Of a DNA stretch of 64,000 bases, positions 25,921-33,321 are shown in pieces. The notes beneath the pieces were generated by a model. It was not told the origin of the DNA. It did no database searches and worked only from the letters and a program-made list of their open reading frames with translations. The stretch is from Runella defluvii. GTDB lineage: Bacteria; Bacteroidota; Bacteroidia; Cytophagales; Spirosomataceae. The stretch covers positions 124,001 to 188,000 of the forward strand of contig NZ_JACIBY010000011.1 of NCBI RefSeq assembly GCF_014195535.1, written 5' to 3'. Numbering within the stretch: the stretch's first letter is position 1; each line of letters begins with the position of its first letter. A program made the position numbers and the translations under genes.

Positions 25921-25953
25921 AACATCCCGAAAGTTTTTAACTTTCGGGATGTT
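25921..25953. repeat. perfect 15-3-15 palindrome between two glycosidase genes
   Basis: AACATCCCGAAAGTT, loop TTT, AACTTTCGGGATGTT, followed by a partial extra right arm (TTTTCGGGATGTT, 25956-25968). It has the same arm length, loop length and CCCGAAAG core as 6718-6750. Placed between the GH31 stop (25974) and the next start (25905), it would form a stable intercistronic mRNA hairpin. Confidence 0.85.
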
Positions 25954-25973
25954 TCTTTTCGGGATGTTAGATT

Positions 25974-28127
25974 TTAAGGAGTCATAAACTCCCATTTAAT
26001 TTCTTTAGAATAGCCAAAAGGTTTGCCGTTGGCAGGAGCGGCCATGTCGCCTTTGAGTTTACCATCGGCAGTTTTGGAAACGGTTAATTGGGTAAACGAG
26101 TAGCTTCCTTTTTCAAAGTCAAAGGTCGTTCCATCATCATCATACAGCTGAAAACTGCCCGATGCTGTGCCGTAATGCCGAACAGTCAGGGGAAGCGTTT
26201 CGCCCGCTTTCGGAGCCTGTCGGTGCGGTGGCACCATCGGAATAAGAGCGCCGTCTTTTACAAATAACGGAATTTTGTCCAGCGCAGGCGTAACGGTAAT
26301 CACCTGATTTTCGCCGACTTCTTTCCCCGTGTAGAAATCGTACCATTTACCCTGCGGCAGATAGACTTCGCGGCTTTTTTCTCCCGCAAACATCGGCGCT
26401 ACCAACAGATAATCCCCCATCATGTATTGGTCTTTGATGTCTTTTTTGATGCTCATGGCGTACGGATTGGCCGTCGCGTCAAACGTTCCTGCCACCGTCA
26501 CCGACTTAAAACCAAAACCTTCGACCAAATTCATGGCCCGAAACGGTGGTTTTCCCTCAAACCGATATTGCGCAAAGGTCGAATACAAGTACGGCAGCAG
26601 TTGCATCCGTAGGTTGGCGACATCGCTCACGGCCTGCTCTACTTCAGGAAACGACCACGGCTTGGTGCCATCGGCCCACGCATTGAGCATGGCCATGGGC
26701 GAAAAACAAACCGACTGCATCCGCCGCACCCATTCTTCGGCCGTTTTGGACGCGCGAACCTCGGGCGTCCAGAGCACACCGATAAAACTGCTGTTGACCA
26801 GTGCCGTTATAAAGTCCTTGTGGCTGTAATAATCATTGTAAATCACGTACGGAAAACTGCTTGCGCCCGCGTTGGATGCCCGCACCAGCCCGTAGGTCCG
26901 CTTGTTGATTTCCCTGAACCAGCTACCCGTCATCTGCTGCACCATCAGGCCGTAGGTTTGCCGCATTTGCTCGGCACTCGTTCCCGACGGAAAGGTGGCC
27001 ACATCAGGCCAAATCCAGTTGTCGTACCCGTCCACCTCGTCGATTTTATAGCCGCCTACCCCGATGTTCAAGTGCTGACTCATAAAATGTTCCTTGAAGA
27101 GTTGACGGGCTTGCGGTAAGGTAAAATCAGGCACAATCCCGTTCCAAACCGTATGCGAACCCGTAAACGGTTTGATTTTGGGGTATAACGTCCCGACGGG
27201 CGACACATAAGGGTTCATCCAAAGGTTGGCGCTGATGCCTTTGTCGGCCAGTTTTTTTAAGAAACCTTTGGGGTCTGGGAAACGCGTTTTTTCCCATTCA
27301 AACGTACACGGATAGGCCATGCTGTGCCAACCCGGCTCAACGCCGATGAAGTCCAGCGGGAAGTTGTGCTCTTCAAAGCTCTGTACTTCTTTCAGAATAT
27401 CGTCCTGCGAATACAGCGTCGGGACGCGCTGGGTAAAGCCCAAACCCCATTTTGGGGGCAAATACCCACCGCCGTTCATGAGGTTGTAGCGCTGCACCAC
27501 GTTCATCGGCGTTGGCCCCGCAAAAACGTACAAGGTCGCGCCTTCGGCAGGCACCAGCATTTCGACAGCGTCAGAATAGGGCTGAGCTTCCCATTTTTTA
27601 TCGGTGTTACGGTCGCGCAGGACGGGCGGGTGTTTGGCATCGGTACGCACGGCCGTACCCGCATAAACTGTGATGTAACGGGCGGCATCCACCAGCACGC
27701 CGTAGCCTTTGGACGAGACATAAAACGGCACGGGGGCGTGAGTGCGGCCATTGTCTTTACTGCCGTAGTGGTCAACGTGCAGCTCCATGATTCGTCCGCG
27801 CTGATTGACCGTCTGGAAATTCAGGCCCAGCCCAAACAGTTGCTCGCCTTCTTCCAGCGGAAAGCGCAGGTAGGTTTTGCCGTCGATAACCCGCACACTG
27901 ATGTCGGTTTTTGCCAGCGGAAACGGCGCTTTGGGCAAGGTCACCAGTGCTGTCAGGTTGGGTTTGGCACCCGCCGCGCCCAGTAAGCTGATTTTCTCAG
28001 GCTTGCCCGCCGTGGCTTTCCAGATGCCAGGCTGCACCTCCTGCCACTGGGGCGGAGCTTGGGCTCGGGAATAATGAAATACGGTAAAGAGTAGAAATGT
28101 GAGGAACAAACGTCGTTGGTGTTGCAT
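25974..28127 (-). CDS. GH31-family alpha-glycosidase
   Basis: 717 aa with signal peptide (FLLFTVFHYSRAQ). Domains in order: N-terminal beta-sandwich (residues about 25-215, including EGEQLFGLGLNFQTVNQRGR), catalytic TIM barrel (about 225-560) and C-terminal beta domains. GH31 marks are PPKWGLGFTQRVPTLYSQDD, VEPGWHSM, the probable nucleophile Asp in GGYKIDEVDGYDNWIWPD, the acid/base region around RASNAGASSFPYVIYNDYYS, and SPMAMLNAWADGTKPW. Known activities include alpha-glucosidase, alpha-xylosidase and alpha-galactosidase; the substrate here is not decided. Local GC is clearly higher than in most of the window. The next gene downstream is a second glycosidase-like protein. Confidence 0.88.
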   Translation of the reverse strand: MQHQRRLFLTFLLFTVFHYSRAQAPPQWQEVQPGIWKATAGKPEKISLLGAAGAKPNLTALVTLPKAPFPLAKTDISVRVIDGKTYLRFPLEEGEQLFGLGLNFQTVNQRGRIMELHVDHYGSKDNGRTHAPVPFYVSSKGYGVLVDAARYITVYAGTAVRTDAKHPPVLRDRNTDKKWEAQPYSDAVEMLVPAEGATLYVFAGPTPMNVVQRYNLMNGGGYLPPKWGLGFTQRVPTLYSQDDILKEVQSFEEHNFPLDFIGVEPGWHSMAYPCTFEWEKTRFPDPKGFLKKLADKGISANLWMNPYVSPVGTLYPKIKPFTGSHTVWNGIVPDFTLPQARQLFKEHFMSQHLNIGVGGYKIDEVDGYDNWIWPDVATFPSGTSAEQMRQTYGLMVQQMTGSWFREINKRTYGLVRASNAGASSFPYVIYNDYYSHKDFITALVNSSFIGVLWTPEVRASKTAEEWVRRMQSVCFSPMAMLNAWADGTKPWSFPEVEQAVSDVANLRMQLLPYLYSTFAQYRFEGKPPFRAMNLVEGFGFKSVTVAGTFDATANPYAMSIKKDIKDQYMMGDYLLVAPMFAGEKSREVYLPQGKWYDFYTGKEVGENQVITVTPALDKIPLFVKDGALIPMVPPHRQAPKAGETLPLTVRHYGTASGSFQLYDDDGTTFDFEKGSYSFTQLTVSKTADGKLKGDMAAPANGKPFGYSKEIKWEFMTP

Positions 28128-28229
28128 GAATTAAAGCGTTTAGCAATTATCCCAATAGAACATTAGGGACAAAAGCCAACACCTCTGCCAAACTCATCAT
28201 ATTTGAAGCAACTACTTTTGCGAAAGAGC

Positions 28230-28247
28230 GCGGTTGTGAGCAACCGC
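28230..28247 (-). terminator. hairpin overlapping the hemH stop codon
   Basis: GCGGTTG-TGAG-CAACCGC, overlapping the hemH stop by one base. It has no T tract, so it is at best a weak terminator. Its core GGTTGTGAGCAACC is identical to that of the hairpin at 16089-16108. Confidence 0.45.
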
Positions 28248-29329
28248 TAACACGTTTTGACCAAATCTACTAACGTTTCTACCCAAATTGGGCTGTCGTT
28301 GAGGCTTTCGACCAAATCCCAATGTTCACCACCTTCTTTTTCAAATACTTCTTTATATTCCTCGCCTACTTCGAGGGTGGTTTCGAGACAATCGGCTACA
28401 AAAGCAGGAGAAAAAGCTAAAACGCTTTTGAGTCCTTTTTTGGGAAGCTCTTTGATAACGTCTTCAGTGTAGGGCTTAATCCACGGGTCGTTGCCCAACC
28501 GTGACTGAAAACAGGTCGTGTATTTCCCTTCAGGAATGTTGAGGGCTTTTACTAGCAGTCGAGTCGTTTCAAAACACTGTGCGCGGTAGCAGTGCTGATT
28601 CATGGCGTGCAGGGTATCGCAGCAGCTGCCCAATTTGCAGACTTCTTTGGTACAATCTCCTTTGCGAATTTGACGTTCAGGCAAACCGTGATAACTGAAG
28701 ATAAAATGGTCGTACTGGTGCGCTTGCAGGTATTTTTGAGCATTTTGGACAAATCCTTGCAAAAATTTAGGGTGTGCCAAAAACTGGTTCACAAACTTTA
28801 CCGAAGGCATCACTTGCCACTTAGAAAGCACCCGCATCACTTCTTCATACACCGAACCCGTCGTGGCGGAAGCATATTGGGGAAAAAACGGAATGACGAT
28901 GATTTCGGTCAAGCCCATTTTTTGAAACTCCATCAATCGTGATTCAATACTTGGGTTTTGATAACGCATCCCTAGTTTGACCACATAATCGTCGCCCAAC
29001 GCTTCTTGCAGCATTTTTTCTACCGCCAATCCATACACTTTCAACGGCGACCCTTCGGGAAGCCATACTTCTTTGTACGTTTTGGCTGATTTTGGCGAAC
29101 GAAAAGGCGCAATGATGCCATTAACCAACAAAAAACGAGGGATAAACGGAATGTCTATCACTCGCCCATCCATCAAAAATTCACGTAAATATTTGCGAAC
29201 ATCAGGGGTATTGGGGCTATCAGGCGTACCGAGGTTTACAATAAAAACCCCCGTTTTACCAATATTTTTGGAAGTACTCGAACTAGGTTGCGACACAGAT
29301 TGATTCATATTCATTAAAATACCTATCAT
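28247..29329 (-). CDS. hemH: ferrochelatase
   Basis: 360 aa from ATG 29329; in-frame ATGs at 29314 and 29308 would give 355 or 353 aa and are equally possible, since conservation begins at GKTGVFIVNLGTPDSPNTPD. Further family motifs: VIPFFPQYASATTGSVYEEV, HFIFSYHGLPERQIRKGD with the iron-site His, and SRLGNDPWIKPYTEDVIKEL, then FSPAFVADCLETTLEVGEEY with the catalytic Glu. Cysteines in KEVCKLGSCCD hint at an iron-sulfur or disulfide element as in some ferrochelatases. It inserts Fe2+ into protoporphyrin IX, the last step of protohaem synthesis. It is a single gene with its own promoter. Confidence 0.96.
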   Translation of the reverse strand: MIGILMNMNQSVSQPSSSTSKNIGKTGVFIVNLGTPDSPNTPDVRKYLREFLMDGRVIDIPFIPRFLLVNGIIAPFRSPKSAKTYKEVWLPEGSPLKVYGLAVEKMLQEALGDDYVVKLGMRYQNPSIESRLMEFQKMGLTEIIVIPFFPQYASATTGSVYEEVMRVLSKWQVMPSVKFVNQFLAHPKFLQGFVQNAQKYLQAHQYDHFIFSYHGLPERQIRKGDCTKEVCKLGSCCDTLHAMNQHCYRAQCFETTRLLVKALNIPEGKYTTCFQSRLGNDPWIKPYTEDVIKELPKKGLKSVLAFSPAFVADCLETTLEVGEEYKEVFEKEGGEHWDLVESLNDSPIWVETLVDLVKTC

Positions 29330-29371
29330 TGTAACTGAATTCGAGGAAAAAAGTTCCTACGAATTTTTATG

Positions 29372-29379
29372 CAAATATA
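29372..29379 (-). promoter_or_regulatory. -7 box for hemH
   Basis: TATATTTG on the minus strand, an exact TAnnTTTG match 42 bases before the hemH ATG. Confidence 0.6.
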
Positions 29380-29435
29380 CGAGGTAACTAGCACGGTGGA
29401 TTGGAACACAATAGCCAAAACTCAAAATCAACCGT

Positions 29436-29443
29436 TACCTTTG
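29436..29443 (+). promoter_or_regulatory. -7 box for the nonulosonate locus
   Basis: TACCTTTG is an exact TAnnTTTG match 42 bases before the synthase ATG at 29486. Tight spacing or overlap of the following genes suggests one long transcript from here, at least to the flippase. Confidence 0.6.
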
Positions 29444-29485
29444 TGACCTTTTTGCTTCTAAAAACAAATCCAAATTGCACGTACT

Positions 29486-30388
29486 ATGGCTTTCAAATTT
29501 GATTATCGTAAACCCTTGGTCATTTCCGAAATTGGCTGTAACCACATGGGAGACTTTGAAATCGCTAAAGAACTTATCAAGTTGTCGAAAGACTGCGGTG
29601 CTGATTACGCCAAATTTCAGAAGCGAAATGCCCGCGAATTGCTCACCGACGAACAATACAACACCCCTCACCCCGTACCCTACAACGCGTATGGAAATAC
29701 GTACGGCGCGCACCGCGAATTTTTAGAATTTACGTGGGAACAACACGCCGACCTCAAAGAGTACGCCGAGTCGCTTGGCATTGGCTACGCTACTTCGGTC
29801 TGGGATATTACTTCGGCCCAAGAAATCGCCGCCCTCAAGCCCGATTTTATCAAGGTGCCGTCGGCTTGCAACAACCACTACGAAATGCTTCAATTGCTTC
29901 GCGACGAGTACGCTGGTGATATCCATATTTCTTCGGGAATGACGACACTCGATGAAATTGAAGAATTGGTCAAGTTTTTTGAAGTAACCGACCAAGCAAA
30001 AAGTCGATTGGTATTATACAACTGTACATCGGGCTATCCTGTGCCTTTCAAAGACATTTGTTTGTTGGAAATCAATCGCTTGTACGAACATTACGACCAC
30101 CGAGTCAAAGAAATTGGGTTTTCGGGCCACCACTTAGGCATTGCCGCTGACGTTGCCGCTTACACCTTGGGAGCGCGTTGGATTGAACGCCATTTCACCA
30201 AAGACCGTACGTGGAAAGGAACTGACCACGCTGCCTCGCTTGAAGTCCCAGGTCTTCAAAAACTGGTACGGGATTTGACCCAAATCCAACAAGCCCTTAC
30301 GTTTAAAAACAAGGAAATTTTGGACATCGAAGCCGAACAACGCGATAAGCTCAAATATCGCAAAAACACAACTCCTTTTGTCTCCTAA
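29486..30388 (+). CDS. nonulosonic acid (phosphate) synthase, NeuB family, without SAF domain
   Basis: 300 aa. The NeuB TIM barrel is complete: PLVISEIGCNHMGDFEIA, DCGADYAKFQKRNARELL, SLGIGYATSVWD, DFIKVPSACNNHYEML, HISSGMTTLDEIEE, NCTSGYPVPFKDI, and the metal His residues in GFSGHHLGIAAD and WIERHFTKDRTWKGTDHAAS. It condenses phosphoenolpyruvate with a mannose-type sugar. The C-terminal SAF (antifreeze-like) domain of bacterial NeuB proteins (about 345 aa) is absent. The protein ends soon after the barrel at TTPFVS. With the adjacent cytidylyltransferase and HAD phosphatase, the set matches the KDN or Neu5Ac 9-phosphate route: sugar-6-P plus PEP, then dephosphorylation and CMP activation. 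No NeuC-type epimerase is visible. Confidence 0.85.
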   Translation: MAFKFDYRKPLVISEIGCNHMGDFEIAKELIKLSKDCGADYAKFQKRNARELLTDEQYNTPHPVPYNAYGNTYGAHREFLEFTWEQHADLKEYAESLGIGYATSVWDITSAQEIAALKPDFIKVPSACNNHYEMLQLLRDEYAGDIHISSGMTTLDEIEELVKFFEVTDQAKSRLVLYNCTSGYPVPFKDICLLEINRLYEHYDHRVKEIGFSGHHLGIAADVAAYTLGARWIERHFTKDRTWKGTDHAASLEVPGLQKLVRDLTQIQQALTFKNKEILDIEAEQRDKLKYRKNTTPFVS

Positions 30389-30393
30389 TTTTT

Positions 30394-31128
30394 ATGGCGC
30401 AACCAAACGTTTTAGCTATTATTCAAGCCCGAGGCGGTAGCAAAGGGCTTCCCAATAAAAACTTATTGCCGCTGGCGGGACATCCGTTGGTCGCTTACAG
30501 TGTCAAAGCCGCTCTTGAAACCCCATCCATTACGCGAACCATTATTTCAACCGACTCACAGGCCATTGCCGACGCTGCCCAGCAGTACGGCGCGGAAGTA
30601 CCTTTTCTCCGACCCGCAGAATTTGCCCAAGACCTGAGTACCGATTTTGACGTATTTACGCACGCCCTCAACTGGTTTTGGGAAAACGAAGGCTACCGCC
30701 CCGACCTCGTGGTGCAGTTGCGCCCCACGTCGCCCGTTCGGTCGGTTCGGCACATCGACGAAGCCATTCAAACCCTTTGGAATACCCCCGAGGCCGATAG
30801 CATCCGTACCATCACGCCGTCGCCCATTACTCCTTACAAAATGTGGGTATATGACCCCGAAACGGCCACCATGCAGCCGCTTTTGAGTCACCCTACCCTT
30901 CCTGAGTTTTACAACGAACCCCGTCAAAAGCTCCCGCCCGTACATTGGCACATCGGGAACCTCGACGTCATTCGTCCGCACGTTATTTTGGACAAAAAAT
31001 CTATGTCAGGCTACCCTATTCTGCCTTATGTCCTGCCTTTTGAGTATGCCATCGACATCGACGACCTTGCTGGTTTTCGCAAAGCCGAAGAAACCATGAA
31101 TCAGGTCGAGTGTGTGCGATTTGAGTAA
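30394..31128 (+). CDS. CMP-nonulosonic acid cytidylyltransferase (NeuA-like)
   Basis: 244 aa, cytoplasmic. The nucleotide-binding signature is IIQARGGSKGLPNKNLLPLA. Next come HPLVAYSVKAAL, TRTIISTDSQAIADAAQQYG, FLRPAEFAQDLSTDFDV and the substrate-loop VVQLRPTSPVRSVRHIDEAI. It activates sialic acid, KDN or a related nonulosonate with CTP to the CMP-sugar donor. KdsB-type KDO activation is less likely given the neighbouring NeuB-type synthase. It starts 5 bases after the synthase stop, so the two are co-transcribed. Confidence 0.88.
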   Translation: MAQPNVLAIIQARGGSKGLPNKNLLPLAGHPLVAYSVKAALETPSITRTIISTDSQAIADAAQQYGAEVPFLRPAEFAQDLSTDFDVFTHALNWFWENEGYRPDLVVQLRPTSPVRSVRHIDEAIQTLWNTPEADSIRTITPSPITPYKMWVYDPETATMQPLLSHPTLPEFYNEPRQKLPPVHWHIGNLDVIRPHVILDKKSMSGYPILPYVLPFEYAIDIDDLAGFRKAEETMNQVECVRFE

Positions 31129-31156
31129 CACCTAGTTTCCAAAAACGTTATCCCTC

Positions 31157-32815
31157 ATGCTCAAAAAACTCGCCATTTTAGCCGCAGGTAGCCTCCCTGT
31201 TTTATTTTTCTTTTGGTACGCCTATCATTTTAGCACTCCTTTTCCCAACGAGGACGATATTCCTGCCATTTTGGCTTTTATTAATCGGGCTTTCCCGTTT
31301 GCTCCCGAAGCAGGACGATTGCTTTTTGTGCCCTTTCGGGAACACGTGATTCTCCCTGCCAAACTCATTGCTTACCTCCAAGTGGCCGTAATGGGGCAGA
31401 TGGATTTGAAAATGATGATTTTGTTGGGCAATCTTTTTTGGGTGCGGGTTACATGGATTTTGTATCGTTTGTCCCAAGAAGCCAAGCTTCCAGCCTTGCT
31501 TTTCTTGCCCGTTCCTTTCATTCTTTTTCAGGTTCAATTTTCCGAAACAGCCCTCTGGCCGATGGCACTTTGGTCCAACCTCATTGTGGTTTGGCTGGCG
31601 GTTGAATCCTTCAACTTATTGATTTCGGAGAAAAAAGAATTTTGGCGCTTTGGCTTGGCCTTTTTCCTCGGACTCACCGCCACCTTTTCCAACGGCAACG
31701 GCCTTTTGGTCTTATTGATTGGTTTTGGGGTATTATTATTTCAAAAAACCGCCCCCAAACGCCTTGTTGTGTGGGGAGCCGCCAGCGTTCTGGTGGTTTT
31801 GGCTTACCAATGGGCCAAATCGCTCGGAGTTCCTGACACTTTTTACGGAGTTCAAAAAAATCCGTTGAAATGGCTGCTAGGAAGCATGATTTTCGTAGGA
31901 AACTACGGCGATTTTATTTCGGGAAGCCTCAAAAAAGTAGCATTAGGGCTTGGGTTTGTGGTTACGGCCGCACTTGTGGTGATAAATTTGGGTCAATGGA
32001 AAAAGCCTTCCTACGGCACTTCTTTCCATTTTCGGATGCTTGTCTTCTTTTTGTTCATTCTCGCAACGGCGGGCGGCGTTGCCATTTTGCGCACCGAGCC
32101 CGTTGGGCTAGACGCCATGTATCTAGGACGTTATCGGCATTACTCCGCCTTGGCAGTTGCGCTGGGGTATCTGAGCAGTGTCGTCTATTTATACCCCAAA
32201 CGCCAAGCCAACTGGCTTTTGGCAGGAACGATGGCTGCGAGCCTTGTGGTGGGTATTTTCTCGTACTACCGCGACTGGGGCTATCGCTACATGGACAATC
32301 AGCGTTTTTTTACCGACGCCTACAACATGCAGCACAACAACGCTCTTTATCTTGAAATGCCCGCTCCTCAGGAGTTTGCCAGTATTTTTCAAGAAACGTT
32401 GGCCAAAAACCTATTGAAAGCCGACCTCACTAGCTTTGAAGACTTTAAATGGCCTAGTTCTTCGGATAACCTACCTTTGGCACCCATCACTATTCATATT
32501 GATAAATCGGCCGATACGACTCGTTGCGTGGAAGTATATACCGTCAAATCAACAACGCCACAGTTTGAGCTTACGCCAAACGCCCTGTGGTTTTGGGCGC
32601 TGAAGAGTGACCAACGTACGTTCTTGTATCCGACCACTTCGCTCAAAACAAAGCCTGCGCAATTTGTGCGGCAACAAACGTACTTCCAGCCTGGTTTCGT
32701 GGGAGAATTGGCCACTTGTCAGCTTCCTGAGGGAGAATACACCCTGTTTTTAGTGCACATTGCCGAAAATAAGGAAGCGGAGTTTTATGCAACAAAACAA
32801 ACGATACGGCCTTAG
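31157..32815 (+). CDS. polytopic membrane protein, candidate GT-C-type glycosyltransferase (paralogue 1)
   Basis: 552 aa with about ten hydrophobic segments in residues 1-390 and a soluble C-terminal domain of about 160 residues. After the first membrane segment comes FPNEDDIPAIL, an acidic pair in the first external loop as GT-C transferases have. Then VPFREHVILPAKLIAYLQ, ALWPMALWSN, ATFSNGNGLL, GRYRHYSALAVALGYL and YYRDWGYR. All these motifs recur in the protein at 33314-34984. The soluble tail is beta-rich. I do not recognise a named family. Position between a CMP-nonulosonate synthetase gene and the phosphatase gene suggests a role in transferring or modifying the nonulosonate on a lipid-linked or surface glycan. 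Confidence 0.6.
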   Translation: MLKKLAILAAGSLPVLFFFWYAYHFSTPFPNEDDIPAILAFINRAFPFAPEAGRLLFVPFREHVILPAKLIAYLQVAVMGQMDLKMMILLGNLFWVRVTWILYRLSQEAKLPALLFLPVPFILFQVQFSETALWPMALWSNLIVVWLAVESFNLLISEKKEFWRFGLAFFLGLTATFSNGNGLLVLLIGFGVLLFQKTAPKRLVVWGAASVLVVLAYQWAKSLGVPDTFYGVQKNPLKWLLGSMIFVGNYGDFISGSLKKVALGLGFVVTAALVVINLGQWKKPSYGTSFHFRMLVFFLFILATAGGVAILRTEPVGLDAMYLGRYRHYSALAVALGYLSSVVYLYPKRQANWLLAGTMAASLVVGIFSYYRDWGYRYMDNQRFFTDAYNMQHNNALYLEMPAPQEFASIFQETLAKNLLKADLTSFEDFKWPSSSDNLPLAPITIHIDKSADTTRCVEVYTVKSTTPQFELTPNALWFWALKSDQRTFLYPTTSLKTKPAQFVRQQTYFQPGFVGELATCQLPEGEYTLFLVHIAENKEAEFYATKQTIRP

Positions 32816-32844
32816 GTGGATAACATTTTAAATTGAACGACCCA

Positions 32845-33321
32845 ATGGCGATAAAGCTCTTTTTGACCGATGTGGATGGCGTTATGACCGACGGCAGCAT
32901 GTATTACACCGAAAGTGGCGACGAGCTCAAGCGGTTTCATACGCACGACGGAATGGCGTTTGAACTGCTCCGCAAAGCAGGGATTAAAACGGGAATTGTA
33001 ACGTCGGAAGATACCCAAATCGTGGCACGACGAGCAGCTAAAATCAAAGCCGATTACCTTTATCAGGGCAAACGTGATGGGGGAAAATTGGCCGCCGCCC
33101 AACAAATTTGCCAAGAACTTAACATCGGTCTTGAAGAAGTGGCTTACGTAGGCGACGACATCAATTGCTTCGAACTTCTGAGTGCAGTCGGCATTGCGGC
33201 TTGTCCTTCCAATGCCGTCAAGGCCATCAAGGAAATTCCGAACATTATTTTACTAGAAAAAAAAGGCGGCGATGGTGCCGTGCGCGAGTTTGTGGAGCTC
33301 ATTTTGAACAACAATGCCTAA
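32845..33321 (+). CDS. HAD phosphatase, KDN/Neu5Ac-9-phosphate or KDO-8-phosphate type
   Basis: 158 aa from ATG 32845; the frame opens at a TTG 12 bases earlier. Type C0 HAD with no cap: LFLTDVDGVMTDGSMYYTE (nucleophile Asp9 and Asp11), GIVTSEDTQIVARRA, and DYLYQGKRDGG with the catalytic Lys, then AYVGDDINCFELL metal Asp. In the KDN-9-phosphate phosphatase studied in Bacteroides, a Glu following the TS and a downstream Lys set specificity. TSED and KIK here fit that better than the TGR/K of KdsC. It would dephosphorylate the synthase product. Its last 8 bases overlap the next gene (ATG 33314). Confidence 0.85.
   Translation: MAIKLFLTDVDGVMTDGSMYYTESGDELKRFHTHDGMAFELLRKAGIKTGIVTSEDTQIVARRAAKIKADYLYQGKRDGGKLAAAQQICQELNIGLEEVAYVGDDINCFELLSAVGIAACPSNAVKAIKEIPNIILLEKKGGDGAVREFVELILNNNA

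Noticed and set aside
27324-27986. 220-codon open frame antisense to the GH31 gene
   Set aside because: Shadow frame; the opposite strand has full GH31 conservation.
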